Shown here one piece after another: positions 49,425 through 59,358 of a DNA stretch of 64,000 bases. This DNA comes from Prochlorococcus sp. scB243_498I20. GTDB taxonomy: Bacteria > Cyanobacteriota > Cyanobacteriia > PCC-6307 > Cyanobiaceae. Position 1 is the first letter of the stretch; every line of letters begins with the position of its first letter. The notes below the pieces were generated by a model that ran no database searches, had not been told where the DNA came from, and was given only the letters and a program-made list of their open reading frames with translations. The stretch lies in NCBI GenBank assembly GCA_000635015.1, contig JFMR01000049.1, positions 1 through 64,000 of the forward strand. Direction: 5' to 3'. The position numbers and the translations under genes were made by a program.

Positions 49425-50844
49425 GATCCTTTAATTCTCCAATCAAATCATTCAGTACCTTTTTTGCATCCCCAAAGACCATTGAGGTATTTGGCAGATC
49501 AAATAAATCATTTTTTATTCCGGAGTAACCTGCACTCATACCACGTTTAATTACAAATACCGTTCTTGCTTCCTGCACATCAAGAACTGGCATGCCATAT
49601 AAAGGAGAAGAGCTATCATTTTTAGCTTGAGGATTAACCACATCATTTGCTCCTAAAACTAAAACAACATCCGTTGCTGGAAAATCAGGATTTACAACGT
49701 CCATCTCTTTAAGTTGTTCGTAAGGAACATCTGCTTCTGCTAAAAGTACATTCATATGTCCAGGCATCCTCCCTGCTACAGGATGAATTGCGTAAACAAC
49801 TTCAATACCATTTTGCTCTAGTTTTTTTGTCACTTCCCTTAAAGTATGTTGAGCTTGAGCTACTGCCAGACCATAACCAGGAACAATAATTACCTTGTTG
49901 GCTGCCTCTAAAGTCAATGCGCATTCTTCAACACTGCAAGAAGTTATATTTGTATATTCTCCTGAACCAGAAGAGGATGTACTTTGTGCCGATAAAGATC
50001 CTCCAAAAAGAACTGAGACCAATGATCTATTCATACCCTTGCACATTACTTGAGTAAGTATTAAGCCTGCTGCTCCAACCATTGCGCCTGCTACTATCAA
50101 AAGCTGACTATCTACAACGAAACCTGCTGCTGCTGCTGCAATCCCTGAATAGCTATTTAATAAAGATATAACGACTGGCATATCAGCTCCACCAATTGGC
50201 AAAGTAACTCCAATACCTAATAAAGAAGAAACTATAACTAAAAGCCAAATAGAACTTGTATTGCCTTTTATCAAATCAAAAAAGGCTATCAAGGAAGCAA
50301 CTGCAAAAACAATATTTACAAAATGTCTAACTTTGCTCTGAGTCCATCCTGGAGTTGACAGCCAACCCTGTAACTTTGCCATCGCCACAATTGAACCTGT
50401 GAAAGTAATGGCACCAACAAATATAGAAACAGATATTGAAATTTCGTTAATCAGTGACTTAAAAAAATCAAAATTTTCTTGGCCACCAGATATAGGAAAA
50501 ATAGCTACTCCTAAGGCCACTAAAAGTGATGACATTCCTCCACAACCATTGAACAATGCCACTGTTTCAGGCATAGAAGTCATAGGTACTTTTTTTGCAA
50601 GAATTGCTCCGAATAAACTACCTAAGATTGATCCAATTATTATCCAAATCCAAGACTGAATAGCAATTCCAGAAGTGCCTAAATAATAAGAAAGTAATCC
50701 TACTACTGAAAGCGACATTGCAAATGCAGCTAATCTATTGGCATCCCTTGCTGATTTTACTTTTGACAATCCTTTTATTCCTAAAGCCAGTAAAAGTACA
50801 GCTAGAAGGTCAATAACGAATTTAATGATTACAGGTAGATTCAT
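49405..50844 (-). CDS. pntB: NAD(P) transhydrogenase subunit beta
   Basis: 479 residues. Eight to nine membrane helices, then the soluble NADP(H)-binding domain starting VIIVPGYGLAVAQAQHTLRE, with the G-Y-G-L-A-V and HPVAGRMPGHMNVLLAEADVPY hallmarks. Uses the proton gradient to drive NADPH formation. Third gene of a pntA1-pntA2-pntB operon; 8 bases after pntA2. Confidence 0.97.
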   Translation of the reverse strand: MNLPVIIKFVIDLLAVLLLALGIKGLSKVKSARDANRLAAFAMSLSVVGLLSYYLGTSGIAIQSWIWIIIGSILGSLFGAILAKKVPMTSMPETVALFNGCGGMSSLLVALGVAIFPISGGQENFDFFKSLINEISISVSIFVGAITFTGSIVAMAKLQGWLSTPGWTQSKVRHFVNIVFAVASLIAFFDLIKGNTSSIWLLVIVSSLLGIGVTLPIGGADMPVVISLLNSYSGIAAAAAGFVVDSQLLIVAGAMVGAAGLILTQVMCKGMNRSLVSVLFGGSLSAQSTSSSGSGEYTNITSCSVEECALTLEAANKVIIVPGYGLAVAQAQHTLREVTKKLEQNGIEVVYAIHPVAGRMPGHMNVLLAEADVPYEQLKEMDVVNPDFPATDVVLVLGANDVVNPQAKNDSSSPLYGMPVLDVQEARTVFVIKRGMSAGYSGIKNDLFDLPNTSMVFGDAKKVLNDLIGELKDLGVGEK

Positions 50845-50852
50845 GTTAAAAA

Positions 50853-51146
50853 TTACTTCTTATTTGATGGTTTACGACTAAACATCGCGAGCATTCGATC
50901 AGTTACAAAGAAACCGCCTACAACGTTGAAAAGAGCAAATCCAAGAGAAACTGAACCAATGATTAAAAGTGGTACATTACCTTCTGCTTTTACAATTAAA
51001 GTCAAGGCAGCAAGCATTGTTATTCCTGAAATTGCATTTGCTCCACTCATTAGAGGTGTGTGAAGAGTAGGAGGAACTTTTCCAATTAATTCGAGACCTA
51101 ATAAACTACCTAGTAAAAGAACCCAAAGAAGACTTATAAAAGACAT
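50853..51146 (-). CDS. pntA2: NAD(P) transhydrogenase subunit alpha, membrane part
   Basis: 97 residues, the separate membrane part of the alpha subunit. Three to four helices (ANAISGITMLAALTLIVKAE; VSLGFALFNVVGGFFVTDRM). In cyanobacteria PntA is split into a soluble and a membrane protein, as here. Twelve bases after pntA1. Confidence 0.93.
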   Translation of the reverse strand: MSFISLLWVLLLGSLLGLELIGKVPPTLHTPLMSGANAISGITMLAALTLIVKAEGNVPLLIIGSVSLGFALFNVVGGFFVTDRMLAMFSRKPSNKK

Positions 51147-51158
51147 GATTTTAAAACC

Positions 51159-52310
51159 TCAATTTTCAAAAACTTTATTTTGAAGAACAACTCCTTCATC
51201 GCTTAATAAACATCCAGAAATGAGTTCATCCTCTTTATCTAATTTAATTACACCATCTTTTATAAATGGTGTAATCAAAGATGTTAAGTTCTTAGCATAA
51301 AGTGAACTTGCATCATACGGAACTGAAGAGGGCAATTCGCCCGCTCCTATAAGTTTTACCCCATCTTTGACAATAGTTTCATTTGATTTTGTTCCTTCGC
51401 AGTTCCCTCCCTGAGAAACTGCTAAATCAATAACTACTGCTCCAGGTCTCATTTTTTCAATCATGGGAGAGTCTATTAAAACAGGGGCCTTTTTACCTAG
51501 AACTTGCGCAGTACAAATAGCAACATCAGCTTCAGATAAATATTTTGTTAAAGTTGCCTTCTGTTTTGAGAGGAATTCAGGTGTTACAGCTTTTGCATAA
51601 CCTCCTGCCTCTCCTGGCTTTTCCTCAACTTCAGGAAGTTCTATAAATCTTGCTCCGAGGGACTCTACTTGTTCTTTAACAGCAGGTCTAATATCAGATA
51701 CAAATACTATTGCTCCAAGTCTTTTCGCCGTCGCAACTGCCTGTAATCCTGCAACGCCTCCACCAAGAACCACTACTTTTGCAGGTTGGACTGTCCCTGC
51801 TGCAGTCATAAGCATTGGGAAATATCTATCTAACTCACTTGCAGCTAAAAGGACTGCTTTATATCCAGCAATATTGGCCTGTGAAGAAAGAACATCAGAA
51901 GATTGAGCTCTACTAATCCTCGGAAGCAACTCTAGTGATAAAGCTGAAATCTTATTACTATTTATGATCCTAAGAAGCTCCTTATTACCATATGGGTTAA
52001 GGAGACCAAGAAGAACAGCGCCTTTCTTTAACTTAGTTAAATTATCCTCTGATGGAGCTTGAACACAAAATATTAAGTCAGCTTCACCCCAAATTTTTTG
52101 ATCTACCTCGTTTATTATTGTTCCCCCCGATTCTTCATATGATAAGTCACTAAATCCTGATAATTTTCCTGCTGAACTTTCAATATAAACATCACATCCA
52201 AGGCTTTTTAATTTCTTTACCGCTTCTGGCGTAGCTGAAACTCTCCTTTCACCAGAGCTTGTTTCGGAAGGAATAAGTATCTTTGTCAATTTATTTATTT
52301 TTTTAAACAT
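51159..52310 (-). CDS. pntA1: NAD(P) transhydrogenase subunit alpha, NAD-binding part
   Basis: 383 residues. ETSSGERRVSATPEAVKKLK starts the alanine-dehydrogenase-like fold, and VVVLGGGVAGLQAVATAKRL near residue 186 binds NAD(H). Catalyses hydride transfer to NADP on the beta subunit. First gene of the pnt operon; divergent from the 192-aa gene. Confidence 0.96.
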   Translation of the reverse strand: MFKKINKLTKILIPSETSSGERRVSATPEAVKKLKSLGCDVYIESSAGKLSGFSDLSYEESGGTIINEVDQKIWGEADLIFCVQAPSEDNLTKLKKGAVLLGLLNPYGNKELLRIINSNKISALSLELLPRISRAQSSDVLSSQANIAGYKAVLLAASELDRYFPMLMTAAGTVQPAKVVVLGGGVAGLQAVATAKRLGAIVFVSDIRPAVKEQVESLGARFIELPEVEEKPGEAGGYAKAVTPEFLSKQKATLTKYLSEADVAICTAQVLGKKAPVLIDSPMIEKMRPGAVVIDLAVSQGGNCEGTKSNETIVKDGVKLIGAGELPSSVPYDASSLYAKNLTSLITPFIKDGVIKLDKEDELISGCLLSDEGVVLQNKVFEN

Positions 52311-52417
52311 ACTAAATATAAATTGAAGAAAGTCAAAAGTCTTGGATTTTTGTTAAAAATATATTTTCTTTTCTATAAAAAATAGCTATCTAGAATATAA
52401 AGGTACTAAATAATCAA

Positions 52418-52996
52418 ATGAGTATAAAAGCAATAGAATGTCCTGATGGAGTATGTCACAGTCATCATGGTGGACATGCTGTTCCAAGGCAAGCTATGCA
52501 GAAAAACCTAGAAAAGCATGGTAAAGACTGGTGCGAGAAATTAGCAGAGAGAATTTATGAAATGTCAGTTGATACTTATTCACAGACAGTCATGCCTAGT
52601 CTCCACTCGGCAGGTTGGCAAAGAAGACATTTAGATTGGGAATTTAAGCTGGCAGAAAATGATTCTGAACCTGATGCAGCTCTTGTTGAAGGAATTATTA
52701 ATGCCACAGAAAGCTTTCTCAGAAGTAGTGAAGTGCATCGATTATTTATTCAGGAATTAGTCCAAGGAACATTTGAGGAGGCAAATGACAAAAAAATAAT
52801 TTCTAAAGCAATAAAATCTATCATAGAAGAAGAAATTGTTAGTTCACTAAGAGAAAAGAAAGAAACTCTTTTAAAGAAAATATCTGCAAAATTAATATCA
52901 GAAGAAAAAGTTAGCGAGGAACTTGCAATAAATTCAGCTAAAGAGGGTTTTGAGGAAGTTGAAAGACTACTTGCAAATCATAGCGAGGCCGTTTAA
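52418..52996 (+). CDS. Conserved-type hypothetical protein, 192 aa
   Basis: The N-terminus IECPDGVCHSHHGGHAVPRQ has Cys and His that could bind metal. The remainder is helical and acidic, ending in a coiled-coil (VSEELAINSAKEGFEEVERL). Probably soluble. I recall no named family. Monocistronic. Confidence 0.7.
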   Translation: MSIKAIECPDGVCHSHHGGHAVPRQAMQKNLEKHGKDWCEKLAERIYEMSVDTYSQTVMPSLHSAGWQRRHLDWEFKLAENDSEPDAALVEGIINATESFLRSSEVHRLFIQELVQGTFEEANDKKIISKAIKSIIEEEIVSSLREKKETLLKKISAKLISEEKVSEELAINSAKEGFEEVERLLANHSEAV

Positions 52997-53150
52997 CCCT
53001 ATATCTTTATATTTTTTTTATAATTACTTCAAAAATTGGCCCAAATATAAACTAAAGATTAAATTATTGTTTGGAAGTACAAAGTTGTAACTTATTAGAC
53101 AATATAACTGTTCTCTGATGTGTTTATCTATAAACAACTTAAAACTTTCA

Positions 53151-53375
53151 ATGGACAATTTCATTAGAAAAAGGATCGACATAGCTACCTGTTGGGCTAC
53201 TAACAGAATTTCTGCAATGGATACTCTAGAAAGATATGAAGACAGTTATGCAATTGCTGAAGAATTTAGAGAGTGGATACTGCATATTGGAGAAAAGAAC
53301 GAAAATTTAAAAGATTCTGTTTTAAATTTCCCAAAAGAACTAAAAAAATTATTAGATCAAAAAGTGAACGACTAA
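53151..53375 (+). CDS. Hypothetical protein, 74 aa
   Basis: ATG 53151 (MDNFIRKRIDIATCWATNRI) is preferred; a frame to 53118 adds an unlikely 11-residue leader. Contains YEDSYAIAEEFREWILHIGE, helical. Unknown. Confidence 0.6.
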   Translation: MDNFIRKRIDIATCWATNRISAMDTLERYEDSYAIAEEFREWILHIGEKNENLKDSVLNFPKELKKLLDQKVND

Positions 53376-53454
53376 AACAATAAATAAACGAGTAAAATCC
53401 GCCCTACATTATTTGGGTTTGTTTATTATTATTAATAGTGAAATTCGCAAATAA

Positions 53455-54831
53455 ATGGAAAATAAAGAAAAAATTTCTAATGTAGAAAATGTTGTAATTA
53501 TTGGTTCAGGTCCTGCAGGTTATACGGCAGCAATTTATGCAGCAAGAGCAAATCTTCAACCATTGCTCGTAACAGGATTTAATTCTGGTGGAATTCCTGG
53601 TGGGCAATTAATGACTACAACATTTGTTGAAAATTATCCAGGTTTTCCAGATGGTGTACTAGGTCCTGAATTAATGGATCTAATGAAAGCTCAAGCCGAA
53701 AGATGGGGCACTAATTTATACGAAAGTGATGTTGTCTCAATAAATACTGATTCACATCCCTTTGAATTAAAAACTTTAGAAGGAACTATAAAATCTAACT
53801 CAATTATTATTGCAACTGGAGCAAGTGCAAATAGATTAGGCGTGATAAACGAAGATAAATTCTGGAGTAAAGGAATAAGTGCTTGTGCAATATGTGATGG
53901 AGCAACCCCACAATTTAGAGGTGAAGAATTAGCTGTTATTGGAGGGGGCGACTCTGCATGTGAAGAAGCAGCATATCTCACAAAGTATGGAAGCAAAGTG
54001 CATTTGATTGTTAGATCAGAAAAATTAAGGGCTAGCGCAGCGATGGTAGATAGAGTAAAAGCTAATCCAAAGATAGAAATTCATTGGAACACAAAAGTTG
54101 ATAAAGCTGATGGCTCTGAATGGCTTGAGAAAATAGAAACTATTAACTCTCAAGAAGGTAAAGGGGAAATCAATATAAAAGGTCTTTTTTACGCGATAGG
54201 GCACACACCAAATACGAAGTTCTTAGGCAACAAAATTGATTTAGATAATAAAGGATATATTGCTTGCAAATCAGGAAGGCCAGAAACATCTATTGAAGGC
54301 ATCTTCGCAGCAGGTGACGTTGTTGATTCTGAGTGGAGACAAGGAGTTACCGCTGCAGGAACTGGGTGCATGGCAGCATTAGCTACCGAAAGGTGGCTAG
54401 CCGAGAAAAACTTAGCAAAAACTATAGTCAGAGAAACACCCGAACCAGAAAAAAAACTTAATTCATCAGATTTTATTGAAGAAGAAGTTAATGAAGATAC
54501 TTTCGATTCAAATTCTGAATGGCAAAAAGGCAGCTATGCGTTAAGGAAACTTTATCACGAGAGTAAAAAACCTATCTTAGTAATTTTTAGTTCCCCAAGC
54601 TGCGGCCCATGTCATGTTTTGAAACCTCAGTTAAAAAGAGTAATTAAGGAACTTGATGGTGCAGTTCTTGGCGTTGAAATAGACATTGATAAAGATCAAG
54701 ATATAGCAAAGCAAGCTGGCATTAACGGCACACCAACAGTTCAACTTTTTAAAGAAAAATTATTAAAAAAACAATGGCAAGGTGTTAAACAAAGAAGTGA
54801 ATTTAAAGAAGCTATAGAAAATATTATCTAA
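53455..54831 (+). CDS. ntrC/trxB: NADPH-thioredoxin reductase fused to thioredoxin (NTRC)
   Basis: 458 residues. FAD site VVIIGSGPAGYTAAIYAARA, redox CAICDG near residue 143, NADPH site VIGGGDSACEEAAYL. A C-terminal thioredoxin domain (residues ~350-458) has the CGPC active site in SSPSCGPCHVLKPQL. Such NTRC proteins reduce 2-Cys peroxiredoxins and chlorophyll-synthesis enzymes in cyanobacteria and chloroplasts. Followed by convergent infA. Confidence 0.95.
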   Translation: MENKEKISNVENVVIIGSGPAGYTAAIYAARANLQPLLVTGFNSGGIPGGQLMTTTFVENYPGFPDGVLGPELMDLMKAQAERWGTNLYESDVVSINTDSHPFELKTLEGTIKSNSIIIATGASANRLGVINEDKFWSKGISACAICDGATPQFRGEELAVIGGGDSACEEAAYLTKYGSKVHLIVRSEKLRASAAMVDRVKANPKIEIHWNTKVDKADGSEWLEKIETINSQEGKGEINIKGLFYAIGHTPNTKFLGNKIDLDNKGYIACKSGRPETSIEGIFAAGDVVDSEWRQGVTAAGTGCMAALATERWLAEKNLAKTIVRETPEPEKKLNSSDFIEEEVNEDTFDSNSEWQKGSYALRKLYHESKKPILVIFSSPSCGPCHVLKPQLKRVIKELDGAVLGVEIDIDKDQDIAKQAGINGTPTVQLFKEKLLKKQWQGVKQRSEFKEAIENII

Positions 54832-54840
54832 AGTAACTTT

Positions 54841-55107
54841 TTATTTATTATTTCTCTTAGGATTATTTTTATTAGTAGTAGGTCTAGAATTACCTGCATT
54901 TCTTTCTCGATAAGTTATCCTCCCTCTAGACAGATCATAAGGACTTATCTCAACTAACACTTTATCTCCAGCTAATAATTTAATTCTAAATTTAGTCAAT
55001 TTACCCGCAGCTCTACATAAACATTGATGACCTTCAGGTTGTTCTAAAGTAACCAAATAAAATCCATTCCCCTGCTCTTTCTCTATTACACCTGAAGTTT
55101 CAATCAT
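54841..55107 (-). CDS. infA: Translation initiation factor IF-1
   Basis: 88 residues. The OB fold GVIEKEQGNGFYLVTLEQPE ... KFRIKLLAGDKVLVEISPYD-LSRGRITYR is nearly universal. C-terminal NKNNPKRNNK tail is longer than in E. coli, as in other cyanobacteria. Monocistronic minus-strand gene. Confidence 0.93.
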   Translation of the reverse strand: MIETSGVIEKEQGNGFYLVTLEQPEGHQCLCRAAGKLTKFRIKLLAGDKVLVEISPYDLSRGRITYRERNAGNSRPTTNKNNPKRNNK

Positions 55108-55198
55108 TAATTAATCTTTTACTAAGTACATATTATCAGAAAAAGATTGGCCAAAATTGATTTAAAAAAATTACATACTTAAAAATATGCAATTCAAT

Positions 55199-55411
55199 TC
55201 AAATTGAAAATTTAATTTCATTAATTATTTGCAGTTGTCCATAGTAAAAATTTGCTTTCGCAATTTTTTCAGAATCTTCTAATTGATCAAAAAAAACAAA
55301 CCCAAGGCTTTCCCACAATGAAGATCCGCAAACATTATTCAATTCATTTTTTGCTTCTTTTGCAAAATTATCTAGTTTTCGTTCAAGGTTTTTAGACTTA
55401 GAAACAGACAT
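55199..55411 (-). CDS. Hypothetical protein, 70 aa
   Basis: MSVSKSKNLERKLDNFAKEA ... ANFYYGQLQIINEIKFSI. Helical, one Cys. Lies between infA and the Ycf39-like gene on the same strand. Unknown. Confidence 0.55.
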   Translation of the reverse strand: MSVSKSKNLERKLDNFAKEAKNELNNVCGSSLWESLGFVFFDQLEDSEKIAKANFYYGQLQIINEIKFSI

Positions 55412-55467
55412 AGGTCAACAATATTTAATATAGTACAAATATACTATCTGATTCTAAAATTGCAATA

Positions 55468-56430
55468 CTAAAAAGGTAATCTCTTTTTTTCTTCAATATT
55501 AAGATCTGCTTCCATTTCCCTTAATCTTTTAAGTATTTGTTGATAGTACTCCTTTATATAACTCTCTAGTGAGGTCATATCCTCTTTTTTAAGTTCCAAT
55601 ATTTCGTAAGTCTTGCTCATGTCAGCATCTAATGATTCACCACTACTAGTTACTTCAGCAAAAGCCAATCGCTCAGCAACATTAAGAGAATCTTGGAAAA
55701 AGGAAACTACTTTTTGAGTGACACTAATAAGGAAGGGGGAAACTCTAAAAATTTTCGCCTTTTTTTCACTAAATTTTTCACATAAAGATATAACTTCATT
55801 TGAATCCCACGCTTTGGGACCTACTAATGGCAATGATGTTCTGTAAGTTTTTGGATTATTTACTGCTGCTACAACAACTTTCGCCATATCTTGAGTATTC
55901 ATATAAGCAATTTTAGTTGGAGTCCCACTCATCCACACTGCTTGACTATCCAAGATTGGGATTGCGAATTGACCAATAACTCCTTGCATAAAAGCTGCGC
56001 ATTTAAAGATTGTATAGTCTAAATCAGATTTTTCAAGAAGTTTTTCAGTACAAAATTTAATGTCCATTAAAGGAACATTTCTAAACTTTTCTGTTAGGAG
56101 GATAGAAAGGAATATTACCCTTTTTACGTTTAAAGATTCGCAAGCATTGAATAAGTTAAGTTTTCCATCCCAATCAATTTCATAAATACTTTTTGGATCA
56201 TCTGGCCTACTAGTCGCTGCATCAATAACTACTTCAATATCTTGCAATGCATATTCGATATCAGAAGAATTTAATAAATTACCTTTTGTTAGCTCACAAC
56301 CCCATTCTTGTAGAAAGGAAGATTTTCTTGGATTTCTTACAAAGCATCTTACCTCATGTCCTTCTTCTATAGCTTGCTTAGCTATTTGCCTCCCAAGTGT
56401 CCCTGTTGCTCCTACTAAAAGAATCTTCAT
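55468..56430 (-). CDS. ycf39: Ycf39-like NAD(P)-binding protein, photosystem II assembly
   Basis: 320 residues. The atypical SDR/NmrA start MKILLVGATGTLGRQIAKQA (G-x-x-G-x-x-G), then R-C-F-V-R-N-P and VIDAATSRPDDP. Ycf39 with Hlips delivers chlorophyll to newly made D1; here a set of hli genes lies 17 kb away. The 57-base gap to petM is short, so the two minus-strand genes could share a transcript. Confidence 0.88.
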   Translation of the reverse strand: MKILLVGATGTLGRQIAKQAIEEGHEVRCFVRNPRKSSFLQEWGCELTKGNLLNSSDIEYALQDIEVVIDAATSRPDDPKSIYEIDWDGKLNLFNACESLNVKRVIFLSILLTEKFRNVPLMDIKFCTEKLLEKSDLDYTIFKCAAFMQGVIGQFAIPILDSQAVWMSGTPTKIAYMNTQDMAKVVVAAVNNPKTYRTSLPLVGPKAWDSNEVISLCEKFSEKKAKIFRVSPFLISVTQKVVSFFQDSLNVAERLAFAEVTSSGESLDADMSKTYEILELKKEDMTSLESYIKEYYQQILKRLREMEADLNIEEKKRLPF

Positions 56431-56487
56431 ATTTAAGATTTACTTAACCTGTAGACAATAACTCAATTTATGATGTGTTCGTGAGAA

Positions 56488-56586
56488 TCAATCTCCTTGA
56501 AACCTTAATAATAATGCACCACCAACCAATCCTATTGGTATTAGTATCCAAAAAACTGCTGCAATACTAAAAATTTCTTTAGCCAT
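56488..56586 (-). CDS. petM: Cytochrome b6f complex subunit PetM
   Basis: [20 protein letters not shown] then [12 protein letters not shown]: 32 residues, the single helix and the LxxxGDx-like end typical of PetM (subunit VII). One helix in the b6f complex that links photosystems II and I. Confidence 0.95.
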   Translation of the reverse strand: MAKEIFSIAAVFWILIPIGLVGGALLLRFQGD

Positions 56587-56678
56587 AGTAAAATTTAATC
56601 ATTACTATAATTTACATTCAATCTACATTTATTTGTTAAAAAAGTAGATAATGCAAATATCTTGAAAATTTTGAATAT

Positions 56679-57623
56679 ATGAATAGTATTTTTAAAGAAA
56701 AAAATATTAATTTTCCTAACTATTGGTATTGGAACGGTATTAAAGTTTGTTGGAGTGTTTTAGGCGAAAACAATAAGATTCCAATTATCTTTCTCCATGG
56801 ATTTGGCGCCAGTCGAAAACATTGGAGGAACAATTTAGAATATTTCGCGAAAAGGAATTGTGCCTCATATTCTTTGGACTTAGTAGGGTTTGGAGATTCA
56901 GATCAACCTGGGATAAGACAAATTGGAAAATTAAACAATGAGATTTGGTGTAATCAAGTGAAAGACTTTATTACACAGGTGATAAGACCAAAGAATTCTG
57001 GAAAAGTAATTCTTATTGGCAATTCCCTTGGATCATTAGTGGCTTTAACATGTGCTGTTTCATTAGAGGATCAGATTGCAACAGTTATTGCATCGCCTCT
57101 GCCAGATCAAATTCAAGAATATAAAAAGTCAATAACAAAAAAAACATTATTTAAGAAATTTCAAGAAAGATTCATAACAATATTTTTCATTTTTTTCCCT
57201 TTAGAGATTATTTTATTTTTGATAACCAAATTAGGGGTAATTAAACTGGGACTAAATTCTGCCTACTTCAAAAAAGATAATGTTGATCGCGAACTAATAG
57301 ATCTGGTGACAAAACCAGTTTTAAGGAAAACTTCAGCTAGATCATTACGAGCAATGTGTATTGGGATGTCTTCAAGAGATGAAAAATTTCAAGCCTCTTA
57401 CCTTTTGAGAAAACTTAACGCCTCAAGAAAAGTTCCCTTTTTATTGATATGGGGAGAAAAAGATAATTTCATACCTTTGTTTGTTGGTAAAAAGATTGCA
57501 AATTTCCATAGATGGGTAAAATTAAAAATAGTATCCAATTCAGGGCATTGTATCCATGATGAAGATCCTTCAGTATTCAATAGAATCTCTTATGAATGGA
57601 TTAGAGATTTAAAAACCTTTTAA
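56679..57623 (+). CDS. Alpha/beta hydrolase
   Basis: 314 residues. Oxyanion FLHGFGASRKHWRNN, nucleophile elbow LIGNSLGSLVALT (Ser in G-N-S-L-G), acid near GEKDNFIPL and His in NSGHCIHDEDP. The lid region (~140-215) is hydrophobic. Resembles pheophytinase/chlorophyll-related hydrolases of cyanobacteria, but substrate cannot be read from sequence. Ends 3 bases before ilvH. Confidence 0.85.
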   Translation: MNSIFKEKNINFPNYWYWNGIKVCWSVLGENNKIPIIFLHGFGASRKHWRNNLEYFAKRNCASYSLDLVGFGDSDQPGIRQIGKLNNEIWCNQVKDFITQVIRPKNSGKVILIGNSLGSLVALTCAVSLEDQIATVIASPLPDQIQEYKKSITKKTLFKKFQERFITIFFIFFPLEIILFLITKLGVIKLGLNSAYFKKDNVDRELIDLVTKPVLRKTSARSLRAMCIGMSSRDEKFQASYLLRKLNASRKVPFLLIWGEKDNFIPLFVGKKIANFHRWVKLKIVSNSGHCIHDEDPSVFNRISYEWIRDLKTF

Positions 57624-57626
57624 AAC

Positions 57627-58151
57627 ATGAAACATACATTATCAGTTCTTGTAGAAGATGAATCTGGAGCCTTGAGTAGAATCTCAGGTCTCTTTGCTAG
57701 AAGGGGCTTCAACATAGATAGCCTTGCAGTAGGCCCTGCAGAATCTAAAGGGATTTCAAGGTTAACAATGGTAGTAGAGGGTGATGATGAAACTCTTCAG
57801 CAAATGACTAAGCAACTTAATAAGTTGTTTAATGTTCTGGGAGTTGTAGATTTTACTAATCTCGCAGCTGTTGAGAGGGAATTGATGTTACTAAAAGTTT
57901 CATCGAAAGAAGATACTAGGAGTAATATCCTTGATATAGTACAGATTTTCCGTGCAAAAGTTGTTGATGTATCAGATATGGCCTTAACTCTTGAGGTGGT
58001 TGGAGATCCTGGTAAGTTAGTTGCTCTTGAGAAATTACTCGAACCATACGGCATCCTTGAAATAGCGAGGACTGGTAAGGTAGCTCTTAAACGCTCTTCT
58101 GGAGTTAATACAGAAATGTTGAAAATAAACAAATATTCTCTAGAAATTTAA
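57627..58151 (+). CDS. ilvH: Acetolactate synthase, regulatory small subunit
   Basis: 174 residues. An ACT domain ([34 protein letters not shown]) and the C-terminal small-subunit domain ([40 protein letters not shown]). Activates and gives valine feedback to IlvB in branched-chain amino acid synthesis. Convergent 4-base overlap with the cyclophilin gene. Confidence 0.96.
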   Translation: MKHTLSVLVEDESGALSRISGLFARRGFNIDSLAVGPAESKGISRLTMVVEGDDETLQQMTKQLNKLFNVLGVVDFTNLAAVERELMLLKVSSKEDTRSNILDIVQIFRAKVVDVSDMALTLEVVGDPGKLVALEKLLEPYGILEIARTGKVALKRSSGVNTEMLKINKYSLEI

Positions 58152-58804
58152 TTAGATATTTGTACTGACTTGATGTAGTCTTCTTTATTAATTTTTTCGA
58201 GTACTTCTAATCCTTTAATAATCTTTCCAAAAATCGAATACCTTCCATCTAGTTCTGGGATCTCACTAGTTACAAAAAAAAACTCAGTAGATGAAGACTT
58301 ATTCTTACCGCTCTTAACCATAGCAATTGACCCACTTTCAAAAGTATTAACTAAATTTTCAGTTTCATTGGGATTTTTCATTTGATAGTTATATCTTGGT
58401 TTTATTTCTTCTTTGAATTTTATTTCTAAAGGTATTGAGTGACTTGTCTTATTCAGTTTTTGTTTTCTTTCAATATAAAATTTATTTTCTGGATTAACAC
58501 CCCCATGTATAAACCTTACTTGGGGATAATTTATTATTTTATAAAATTTTTGATTTACATAAATATTATTTTCTATGTTTTCTAAAAAGTTTGATACTGT
58601 GACTGGATTATCTTTACCAAATAATTTAACCTCAAAATCACCTTTTGAAGTTTTAAAATCTACTACTTTATTAATCTGAGTACAACTAAATTTAAGTTTT
58701 TGGCAGTAATAATTCGAATCAATATTATTTTTATAACTACAAGCTTGAACCAAAAATAAAACCTGTATAAACGATAATATTTTTAAAAAATACTTTTTTT
58801 TTAT
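58148..58804 (-). CDS. Cyclophilin-type peptidyl-prolyl isomerase lipoprotein, probable AUA start
   Basis: Starting at ATA 58804 gives [21 protein letters not shown] after the initiator, a full lipoprotein signal with lipobox LVQAC; the TTG at 58753 would cut it. GGAGG lies 7 bases before ATA, and ATA overlaps the stop of ycf4 (ATAA). The mature part has the cyclophilin pattern: [39 protein letters not shown] and [20 protein letters not shown], with some catalytic residues unusual (FIHGG instead of FMIQGG). Folds proteins in the periplasm or lumen. 218 residues. Confidence 0.75.
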   Translation of the reverse strand: MKKKYFLKILSFIQVLFLVQACSYKNNIDSNYYCQKLKFSCTQINKVVDFKTSKGDFEVKLFGKDNPVTVSNFLENIENNIYVNQKFYKIINYPQVRFIHGGVNPENKFYIERKQKLNKTSHSIPLEIKFKEEIKPRYNYQMKNPNETENLVNTFESGSIAMVKSGKNKSSSTEFFFVTSEIPELDGRYSIFGKIIKGLEVLEKINKEDYIKSVQISN

Positions 58805-59358
58805 TTTAAGCCCTCCAAATTAACACCCAAAAATTTAGCCAGACGAGCACCTTCTTCTTCAACTTGAAGCAGTGGTTTAAGTTCACCTGCTCCGCTTAGA
58901 GGGAGAGGTTTTTTTCTACCTTTTAATACCAAGGCTATTCTTCTTCTGGGATTAAATCCCTCACTAATATCTAATTTAACCGATTTAATTTCATCGAAAT
59001 TTAATTTAACTTCAATATCTTTAAATAATCCTTTTCTTTTTATTTCTACAGATTTTGATGATTTATCAAAATAATTACTCCCTGAACCAAAATTTATGTA
59101 AACCAAATACCACAAGTAAAAATTTAATAGATTGGCTATTACTCCGTATGCTCCCATTATGATTCCTTGAGGGATAAACAATAAAGTTGAAGGATTTCCT
59201 AAAGGTAGTAAATCCCTTCCTGTATAGCTAGATATTGAGGCCAAAAGAAAACCAATACCACCTATCGTAAGCATTCCTCCAATAATATAATTTGAAATTT
59301 TTCTTGATCCACCAATTTTTTGTTCGATTTTATCGAAAGACGTGAGGTCTGAATTCAT
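58801..59358 (-). CDS. ycf4: Photosystem I assembly protein Ycf4
   Basis: 185 residues. SRKISNYIIGGMLTIGGIGF and then GIIMGAYGVIANLLNFYLWY give two membrane helices; a C-terminal lumenal/stromal domain with RRRIALVLKGRKKPLPLSGA is the Ycf4 signature. Needed for assembly of photosystem I. Ends in the overlap with the cyclophilin start; divergent from psbD. Confidence 0.95.
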   Translation of the reverse strand: MNSDLTSFDKIEQKIGGSRKISNYIIGGMLTIGGIGFLLASISSYTGRDLLPLGNPSTLLFIPQGIIMGAYGVIANLLNFYLWYLVYINFGSGSNYFDKSSKSVEIKRKGLFKDIEVKLNFDEIKSVKLDISEGFNPRRRIALVLKGRKKPLPLSGAGELKPLLQVEEEGARLAKFLGVNLEGLK

